Shown one piece after another: positions 55,857-64,000 of a stretch of 64,000 nt of DNA. The position numbers and the translations under genes are program-made. Each line of letters begins with the position of its first letter. The stretch's first letter is position 1. Source of the stretch: Mugil cephalus (lineage: Eukaryota; Chordata; Actinopteri; Mugiliformes; Mugilidae); assembly GCF_022458985.1 (NCBI RefSeq), contig NC_061783.1:11438413-11502412 (forward strand). Reading direction: 5' to 3'. The notes under the pieces were generated by a model. It was not told the DNA's origin, did not search any database, and saw only the letters and a list, made by a program, of their open reading frames with translations.

Positions 55857-58478
55857 CCTTGCTAATTAGCAAGTCCTCGATTGAGAACGTTGGGACTTCA
55901 TTATTTGCAATTCTGTCTCGTAATGTTCAGACATGAAAATTAACAGTTTCATATTTTGTTACATATCGGTGACTCCATTATAATATTGTGAAATAATCCC
56001 CGTGTCGACACATGAGGACATCATTTTTTTTTACCCAAATCTACTTCCTGTTCAAACATGATGCTTAGTTTTTAGCTTAGTTTGTATAGTTCTTAGATCC
56101 TAATAATCCCAAATAAAGAAAAATGGAGAAGTTAAAAATGCCAAACAAAAGCTCAGGTCTCAGGAGGTTAAATACCAAACAACCTGTTTTAAACCTTGAA
56201 TAGAGTAATGCAAAGGAAAAACAGCTAAATGTGTTCAGGGAGTCGCCATTAAACTGTTGAAAGACAGCTGAAATTGTCGCATCATGCAGCCACAAGTGTC
56301 AGGCGTTAGCTTGTGGTTTCATATCTGGCTTCCATTGAAAAAGAGTCTTCTGGGGAAGTAGGGTGAACATAGAATAAGGCTACCTCTCTATTTGCAGTCA
56401 CACGCTAAGCTAGGGTAACCGACTGCAGCTTGAAGTGCCACATTTACAACACTAGAATGAACAAATGAGAGAGGCAAGAAAATCAATAAGTGATTTCTCA
56501 AAATATAAGATTAGTCTTGAAATTGGAACGTGAAGGTGATCGGGCTCACGCTCATTACACTGAAGGATTTGGCTGGGTGGTCCTCAGAGGCCTGAAAGCA
56601 GAATTTAGCCCTAGGGCCCTCTAAAAGGTCATCCATTGTGTATTCTTGAGTGAGGCCTTGATTTATCCATTTTCGATTTAAGGAATAAAAGACGAGAGAA
56701 AACGAGATTTACCCAATCAGGTTTTTTATTTGGAACAGAGTGGCAGATTAGTGACAGGGCGGTGGCTTCGAGGATCCGCCTCCTCTCGCTCACTCAGCCA
56801 ATGACAGAAACTCAGCCTTAAAAAAATGCAAATGTATAAAAACAGGAATGGGAACAGCAAACATAGAATAGTGTAGCCCACACTGGGCTTCACACGCATT
56901 CACACACTTAGACTCACACACACACACATACAAATTAACCCTCTTTCACTCTCTCGCGCACACAGAGACACACACACAAGTCTTATTTGGCTACGCAGGC
57001 TTAGATGGGTACAAACGCACATGTTTACGCTTCGACAGTCACTTTAGAAAAGACAGTACGTGTTAAGATCATTCCCGCCTGTGAGAAAATGGTGCGTCGC
57101 CTGTCCGTCCGTCTGTCCTGCGGCAGAGAGACAGACAGGTGCACGAGTCAGACAGACAGCGAAAAGACACAGTCAGTGTGTGTGATCGAAGCCGCCGTGC
57201 GGGACAAGCATCTGCCGCGTCCAGCCGTGGACACACACACGTCGACAGGCTAGTCAGTGTACACAAGAGTCTGCTGTGAAATACCAAGGTGAAGCACTCA
57301 TGCATGCACACATGTGCAGGGGGCAGGTACAGGTGAGGTGTAGACGCACACACATGTGTATTCTCTCACTGGTGGAAAGGGGGTGGCGGCGAGGGGGGAG
57401 GGGATGGAGGGGGAGGGGAGGGTGGCAGGTGATTGAACACACATGAGTGGAAGAGGTGCGTTACCCGTCTGTGGAAGAGCGTGAGAACTGCTGGAGTAGG
57501 TAAACACACACCCGACCACAGTACATTCTGACTTTAACTCGCCCCTCTTTTCTTTCAAAACACACACGCGCACAAAAAGACACGCACAGGCATCCGCACA
57601 CACACCCAGACGAGTATAGATTTGACTCCCATGCATTTTTTTGATCTACAGTACTGAGTATAATAGAAGCTACTAGCCCAGTCGCACTGGTGTGGTTATT
57701 GTTACAATCTCTTAGATAGAAGCACAGCCCTCCCGTCTCCTCACCCCCCCCTCCTCCCTCCCCCCCCCTCCCCCTTCCCCAGAATGGTCCGACAGCAGGT
57801 TCAAGTTTTTCCTCACTGACACTAGCTCCTCTCATAACTCGAAGCTTCAACGACAAATGTTATGACGTGGGCCAGATAAGTGCGCGTGGGAGCGACTTCC
57901 TGCGAGCACTTTTTCATTAAAGCCCCCTCATGCTTCCCAGATGCCCCTCCTGCTCCCAAACAGAGAGCCAATGGTGGAAGGAAAAGAAAGCGAAGCATGC
58001 AAAAAGTGTGTTTGTGTTTGTGTGTGTGTGTGAGGAGGGGAGGGTTAGCGGATGTCAAGATGACCGGACATGTAGTTGTGCTTTTACACAAACAGAGCAA
58101 ACTCTAAACCAACCAGCAACTGATCGATAACTAATCAATAACGTACTGAAACCACCTGATCTGACTCGAATGATGAGCGACGACCGCCACACATGAGGAT
58201 GAGGGTGAGGGTGATGCTTTCGACATGACATGACGAACAGTGTATTTAAAAGTCCGTGTGGTGCGCTTAGATGCAAGTTTTACGTCTGCAGCTGTGTGTG
58301 TGTGTGTGTGTGTGTTTGTGTGACAGGAGCACAGCTCGTCTAAAGTGATGACGGATGTGATGAATAAAAACTCTTCATGATCATGCAGATGGTTAGTGAC
58401 GCCAGAAAGGATACGCTGATATTTACATATAAACTTTTTTTTTTTTAAACTGCTAAATACACATCCTCCTGTTTTCAG

Positions 58479-58540
58479 TTTATTATCATTATTATTATTA
58501 TTACGGCATTATTATTATTATTATAATTATTATTATTATT
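58479..58540. repeat. (ATT)n triplet repeat, interrupted
   Basis: ATT triplets with one short interruption near 58503-58508. Confidence 0.85.
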
Positions 58541-59035
58541 CACCATCCAGCCCAAGAACATTGATATATTATTGATTATTATTACTATCCATAACTAGTC
58601 TTTGTACAGCTTAGAGGAGCAGAGGTGCCCCCCCAGCTCGGTGTGAGCCGGGGTGGGGGGGTGGGACCAGACAAGTGTTTCCACAGCGGCTCCTTGACGT
58701 CGTGAAACACGCCGAGGGTTGAGCACCGTTTTCTGGTTGGCCGAGCACAGAGAGAGAGGTCAGCGCCACCTTCGAGCAGATCCGAGTGTGTGAGTGAGCG
58801 CGCGTGTGTGTGTGTTCGTGAAACTGCGTGTTTATGTGGCTGTAAGCTGTTTGTGCGTGTCTTTGAGCACCAGAGGGCCGGAAGGCACAAAAAAGACCTT
58901 TCCTCTCACCTTTGACCCTGGGCTCTGTGCGGCCAACCAGACGCTCTGCGTGTTTTCTTTGTTGGGGGGGGGTGGTGAGGGGCGGAGTCGAGCCCGGCGC
59001 TCTCTTGTTTTGTGTCCCTCAGCTCGCTCCACCCC

Positions 59036-59065
59036 CCCTCCTCTCCTCTCCTCTCCTCTCCTCTC
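59036..59065. repeat. (CTCTC)n pentanucleotide repeat
   Basis: About six tandem CTCTC units. Confidence 0.85.
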
Positions 59066-59564
59066 ACGTTTATTCGCTCCGTAAAACCAGAAGAGGAGCT
59101 CTTGTCTTGTGGCGGAAAACACAGGTTAAGAGCATGTGTTTTGTACCTTTTTTTCTTTTTTTTTTTACAAAATAATCATATTATCACATACAGAACAAGA
59201 GAATCTGTAGAATATTAATAACAACATTTACTTTAAAAACATCTCGTGTGTATGTGTTATTTTTTTTTTTTTTCTGAGTATATTTGGATTTTATTTCCTT
59301 TTTTTGTCCTCTTTTGTTCGTTTTCATTGAAAAGAAAGTTCCAAGTCCGCAGAGAGAAAGGCGCTCTTGAGTGTTTTGGAGACGAGAGGAGAGAGGGACG
59401 AAAGGAGTCGAGCAGATGAGGGGGGGAAGGCGACGAAGAAGAAGAAGAAGAAGAAAAAGAGGAGAAAGAGGAGGTGGAGGAGGAAGAGGAGGGCAGGGCT
59501 TAGAGTATCTTTCTTTCTTCTCTCGCTCGAGCTCTCTCCCTCGCCGTGCGGCGTTGTCTCTCTG

Positions 59565-62500
59565 TTATGCATAAAACTCCTCCTGCTTGTCTGGTTTCTG
59601 GTAGGTGACCGTGGCCTGTTTGGGTTCCTCCAGCGTGTAGCTGCCCTCGTCCTTCTTCTTCATCCTGTACACCAGCAGCATCACCAGGAAGGCGGCGAAC
59701 AAGGCGCCCACCACGCCCCCAACTATCACCGCTGGAACAAAACAAGAAACAGAACGTTAGAAGTTTCCCATTTACCCGCGAAGCGGAAGCTACAGACGCT
59801 ACGAACAAACACTAAAATGCCATTAGAGCCACTCGCACGTCCTGGGGGAGACTACAACACCTCACACGCCGCTTTAAAAAGGAGTCTGGAAGCAAGTCTA
59901 CTACAGCATCACTATCACCTGGCTGCTAAGTGAAGACTGATGAGCGTGAACGTGCCAACATTACATTCGGTGCTGCCAGCAGCTTTGTGATAAACTGCAG
60001 CCCTGCAGTGTCACATAGGGGTTTAACGCGTTTATCCATCTCCTCTCTGTTTCGTTTCGCCAATAAACTCAACAGATAAGTGTGCGGGTGCCCTCACTCG
60101 ATGAGTAAGCGACTTGCACTGATGCAGATGTAGCCAGCAAGTTATTTGAGGTTAGACAACCCTTCACTGTAAGGGTTTCTGACTTGTTGCACCACGTTTT
60201 GTAATTGAATTTCACACATAACTCCAACAAGTTTAGTCTAATCATGTAGAGTATGACTAAGTGCATTTACCATTTGCTTTTACAGTGTGATACTGGAGAA
60301 TATTAGTCAGTCCACATGTTCGCTGGAGTCCTTGATTAGAATTTACTTGACACTTTAGTTTATAACCAAGTACCTGCAAATATTTAGGACGTTCCCTTCA
60401 GCCTCAGCTGCGCTGTAGGGTTAGCATTAAGCTCAAAGCCCCCGCGGTTTTTGTAGCCTCCGAATAGTTAAACTACAGAGACATTTTTGGAGGTGAAATG
60501 CAGAACTGAAGTTTCTGATTAAAGGAATAAGACAGGAACGCAGTCCGGGAACTTGTTCTGCCCACAGAATATGCACAGCACTAGCTCTGAATCTATGAGC
60601 CCCGGTGGTTTGTGATTCACTTCTAACACACACTCTAGTCTAAATTCTGTTGCCTCCTGCTCTTTACCGATAACCAGGAAATCGGCGAAAACCAGGGCCA
60701 CCAGTCCTCCAATCAGAACAGCTGAAGGAGAGACAGAGAGCCAGTCAGGTCAGGCAAGTTGGCTGCTCCCTCACTTTCTACAGCAGCTCTTTGGGATGGG
60801 GAGAAGAGGGCACTTGAAAAGAAATTGGATTTACCCGGAGGGGTGGGGGGGTGAGGGGAGAGAAAAGAGGGTAGAGAGGAGAGGAGGGGTTGGATAACCC
60901 AAGAGGAGGATTGCTTGTTCTCAATGGGTCAAACGGGGCTAAGTAGCACATTCACTTATGGTGATGAATCTGCACCATGTGAATGGCTGTTTATCCGAGC
61001 AGCTCCCAGAAAGCAGGGCGAGCGTGCAGGAGGCAACGGGAAACGTTGTGTCAATCTAAAATGCGATTACCAAGTGATTTATGTGAGAGAACGGCAGAAT
61101 GACAGAGGACGCGATCAGGCAAAAATCCAGACCTGAACGCCAGAACCGGAACTTGTACTGACAGACACTCTTACCTATCAAAACCTCTTTTCTCTCCAGG
61201 ATGTTCTTCTGAGGCAGCTGAGCAGCAGAGCTTCCTCCGTCCACCGTGTTACCGCTCAGATCGGGATCCACTGGCATTAAACCTCGGCCGAGACCATTGC
61301 GGCGATCCTCGCGGATTTCGAAATCTCCGCTCGGTCCCACGGCTCCCACCTCATTGTTGCTCTCCTGAGACAGGGGAAGAAATGTGAGACTAATGACGGG
61401 AAATTTACATTTGGTCTAATCACATTGGTTCCACAGAGTGGCCGCACTGAAATGTTTCCAAACCAACGCAGAGAACTTTCCATGGCACAAGTTTGCCTTT
61501 TAAACAATGGGCCAGTGTGTGCTCTGATTGGTGGAAAGTTGCATATTGTCCAACACATATACACACTTCATAACATCTGGCAGCTTAATTACTATGAGGG
61601 GAAACTGGGGAAAATCTAAACGCATTGAGCTTTAATGCCGAGCTGCTGCAGATAAACAGAAGCACGCCAATCAGGGAAGTGACTCTGCTCTGTAAATAAT
61701 TAAGCTGTCAGTGTAAAAGAAGCAGTCAGGAAAAGAGCTGAGCATCAGACCTCAACGCTTTATTGGTAATGGCAGAAATTAGTCCATTAGTATGAAGTAT
61801 TAAATAAGCTAGTGTGTGAATCCTTAGTCAAACTTATGACTGCTTGTTATTCACATTTATCCTCATTGTTATTTCAGAATTCACGTACAGCTGCTTGTGT
61901 TTAGACATCGTTCAAATATGAGGGCTGGGAATGGTAATTACTGGACTTGATGCGGACATGGCATGTAAGTGTTTTCATGGGATTTGGAATAACATTTGAG
62001 AACAGTTGCTTCTCATGATGAAGTCCAGATGCGATGAACCCAGCTTAGAAGAGACTGAGCAGTTGGAAACTGTTCTACCATTAGCTCTAAAACTATTAAC
62101 ATGTTATTTTCCTCATTTTCTTTAATTGGAACAGGAGTGGCACATCATCCTTTCTGGGGAAGAGCAGTGGTGTTTTTGACGTCACTTCCGTCTTCTTGCA
62201 GCTTTGTGTTTTCTTGCAGTGAGTGATGAGGACAAACCCTGTCCCCGGATGACTCCTACCTGTGTTGCCGTGGGCTGCTGTGGTCGTGTCGTTCTCTCTG
62301 TCGGCGCCGCCTGAGTGGCTGTTGTCATGGGAACCCTGGGCCTGAACGGGACCCTGGTCTTTGCGGTGGTGACGGCCGAGGTGGTCGTCGTGGTAGGTGC
62401 GGCTGTCGTAGGCTCAGGGGTGGCCTCTGCTGCGGTGGCCGCGTCTTCTTCTGTGGTGGTTTCTATGTCCGGGTAAACCAGGGAGGGCGTGGTCGACAGG

Positions 62501-63116
62501 TAGATGTCATCTACGTCTTCTTCTTCTGTGGTGCTCAGGTCGTCTGAACCCGCAGAGGGTGCCGCGCTTTCCACGGGACTGGTTGCCGGGTTGGTGGTCA
62601 CCACGGGAACGGCTTCAGGTGACCGCGGGGTCGCGGTGGTCTGCGCCGCCGCCCTGATCCGCTCCAGCTCTCTCTCCCTTTCGAGCTCCCTCTCTCTTTG
62701 CCTTTCTCTCTCCCTCTCCCGCTCTCTCTCCCTCTCCCTCTCTCGCTCACGTTCTCTCTCCCTCTCCCTCTCCCTCTCCATCTCTCTGACCCGCTCCCTC
62801 TCCCTCTCCCTTTCTCTCTCCCTCTCCAACTGCCTCTCCCTTTCCTTCTCCCTCTCCAGCTCCATCTGTCTCTCCTTCTCCAGCTCTCGTTCTCTCTCCA
62901 GCTCCCTCTCCCTCTCATAGAATGCACCGCTCTCTCCGTCAGCCTCGGTGGTCGGCGGCGTGGAGGTGACGTCGTCCGGGCTGGGGCTGGGGCTGGGCTC
63001 GGCTGCGGGTGAGGCGGAGGGGGCGGGGCTAGTGGCCTGGGTCGTGGAGAGGAGGAGGGTCTCCTCCGTGGTGAAGGCCACGCCCAAAGACGTCGGCCTC
63101 ACGCTGATCTCAGGAA
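59565..63116 (-). CDS. sdc3: Syndecan 3, 3' part (partial gene)
   Basis: Type I membrane heparan-sulfate proteoglycan and co-receptor of growing axons and muscle. Exons in view: 62260-63116, 61175-61364, an optional 60668-60721, and 59565-59731. Without the optional exon this gives 403 codons and a stop, open at the 5' end. Seen: a Thr/Ser/Pro-rich mucin-like ectodomain as in syndecan 3; a glycosaminoglycan-type PSGDFE; the juxtamembrane stretch [19 protein letters not shown]; the transmembrane [11 protein letters not shown] with the GxxxG-type dimer motif; and the tail [19 protein letters not shown]...EEFYA with the C1 region and PDZ-binding EFYA. The tail and [13 protein letters not shown] specify syndecan 3 among the four. 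The signal peptide and N-terminal SGSG attachment exons must lie above 64000. Odd: a long Glu/Arg repeat in the ectodomain and a second transmembrane-like exon. Confidence 0.95.
60668..60721 (-). other. sdc3: Duplicated transmembrane cassette exon of sdc3
   Basis: 54 nt, phase 1 at both ends. The acceptor CTCTCTGTCTCTCCTTCAG is very strong and the donor is TTATCG|GTAAAG. Reading from the same split codon as the constitutive next exon it encodes [18 protein letters not shown]. The first 18 codons of exon 59565-59731 encode [18 protein letters not shown]. Ten of 18 residues agree and the DNA is alignable without gaps, so this is a tandem copy of the membrane-spanning exon start. Inclusion would keep the frame and add 18 hydrophobic residues before the normal transmembrane helix. 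It has no stop codon. Use is unproven. Confidence 0.6.
62658..62916 (-). repeat. sdc3: In-frame Glu/Arg repeat tract in sdc3 ectodomain
   Basis: About 86 codons made almost only of GAG/AGG-type Glu and Arg codons with a few Leu, Met, Gln, Lys and Val, encoded by a (GAGAGG)n hexanucleotide repeat (CCTCTC on the plus strand). The frame stays open. Such ER-rich runs usually form a rigid single alpha-helix, unlike the disordered Thr/Pro-rich sequence on both sides. Confidence 0.9.
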
Positions 63117-64000
63117 CTGGAGAGGAGAGAAATTAAAAGTATAAGTCAACAAATTACCGCACATGAAAGACTTATACTCTAACACAAACTGAGTCACAAT
63201 AATCAACAATAACCAGAAACTAACACCATATTACTCAACTGCTACGTCTACGTAATGTCAATAGCAGCGCAACAGATTACCGTAATAACTGTAGTCTGCG
63301 TGCACCATTTTTTCCCCTGTCATTCATAAAGATAAAATTGGTGACACTTATGGGGACAGTTATAGCAGGTCGTCCAAAACGACACAGCACCTTTTTTTGG
63401 CACAAGTCTTCTTGTTCCGTCTTCACCATGCCTCGGTATTAGGCATTCGGTATGAAGTGATATACCACTAAGCCCTGATTCAGACTAGGGATGTCAGGGT
63501 TACTTACATCCAATACCACTACCAGGAGGCCTTAAGAGGGCTTAATCAGACGGGCTCCTTCTTCTCTTCATTCATTCAGTTTACAGTAAGAGGGCATGTT
63601 TTAGATTGTCAATCTGAAAACTGAGCTTTAGGGAAACCTGTTTGTGGAGTACGTCTGACTTAAGTCAGTGGGTAGTATTGCTTCTAATTATATGAAGCTG
63701 CCACAAAAAAGGTGCCGTGAAAGCCGAGACGTCTTGACTTTCAGTCTCTTGGATACTACGCTACACTACGCTACAGGAGAATTATTTCCCGTATCCTACT
63801 TTCTCTGTGGTAACAGGCGTCTTATATCAGTGACACATAAACAGTGCATAGCCAGAGTTTGTTAGTCGTGAATTTAATGACGGCTTGGCGCAGCAATTGC
63901 AGTCACAATTAAATCGCCATTTTCTGCTCATTTAGCTCCCTGACAACAGAATGTAAATGAAAACAGCTACAGCAAACTGCGAGTTCAGCTGCATTAAATC
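63117..64000. other. sdc3 intron, no exon seen
   Basis: Follows the acceptor CTCTCCAG of the large ectodomain exon. No upstream syndecan exon (signal peptide or SGSG motifs) and no repeat is recognisable before the window ends. Confidence 0.5.

Larger units (their letters stand above)
52007..56724. other. nobox-sdc3 intergenic region
   Basis: No coding exon recognised. Holds an L2/SINE tail (55740-55856) and a (TTA)n run (54211-54231). An AT-rich stretch at about 54680-54820 has several TAATTA/TTAATTAA cores and may be regulatory. Upstream of nobox, near 52030-52110, are several ATTGATT/CAATTA homeodomain-type sites. Human LAPTM5 lies between MATN1 and SDC3, but I see no laptm5 exon. Confidence 0.45.
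56725..59564 (-). other. sdc3: Probable long sdc3 3' UTR with tandem polyadenylation signals
   Basis: Minus-strand AATAAA signals occur at 59290-59295, 58479-58484 and 56725-56730, so 3' UTRs of about 0.3, 1.1 or 2.8 kb are possible. Mammalian SDC3 has a 3' UTR of several kilobases. The stretch also contains a GT run near 58290-58320, an (ATT)n repeat at 58479-58540, a CTCTC repeat at 59036-59065, and T runs. No ORF has coding character. Confidence 0.4.

Noticed and set aside
62504-63012. Plus-strand ORFs of Ser-Leu repeats
   Set aside because: Antisense reading of the (GAGAGG)n repeat in the sdc3 exon.

Overview
The window looks like nuclear DNA of a teleost fish. Evidence: vertebrate genes in many small exons with GT-AG introns, dense CA/GT and CT microsatellites, Tc1/mariner copies with fish-type terminal repeats, and two copies of the L2/SINE 3' tail common in teleosts. 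All five genes I can assemble lie on the minus strand, so transcription runs from high to low coordinates. LAYOUT. 1-6742: no recognised coding sequence, many microsatellites; probably first intron or flank of a gene that starts at a CpG-rich block near 6.74-7.1 kb and runs off the left edge. 9021-15774 (5' UTR exon near 23.74-23.98 kb): a Src-family tyrosine kinase, best matched to Yrk (Yes-related kinase, the FGR locus), with two alternative versions of the SH2-kinase linker exon. 25149-32793: a sestrin (sesn2), with a possible second promoter and first exon inside intron 1. 34664-38763: matrilin 1 (matn1), whose last intron is an AT-AC, U12-type intron. 43951-52006: nobox, an oocyte homeobox gene with a complete nine-exon model. 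59565-63116: the 3' part of syndecan 3 (sdc3); its first exons lie beyond the right edge. EXON MODELS were built by hand from ORFs, splice sites and phase. Each complete model closes in frame: Yrk 528 aa (525 with the alternative exon), Sesn2 549 aa, Matn1 488 aa, Nobox 776 aa. GENE CONTENT. FGR/YRK, SESN2, MATN1 and SDC3 all lie in human 1p35, so the block is the fish counterpart of that region; nobox sits between matn1 and sdc3, where mammals have LAPTM5. The genes do not form a pathway; the order is inherited linkage. MOST INTERESTING: (1) a 54-nt, phase-matched, duplicated transmembrane exon in sdc3 that would put two membrane segments in tandem; (2) an Arg/Glu repeat of about 86 residues, encoded by a hexanucleotide repeat, in the syndecan-3 ectodomain; (3) a Fyn-type alternative exon pair in the Yrk/Fgr paralogue; (4) the minor-spliceosome intron in matn1; (5) the alternative sesn2 first exon.
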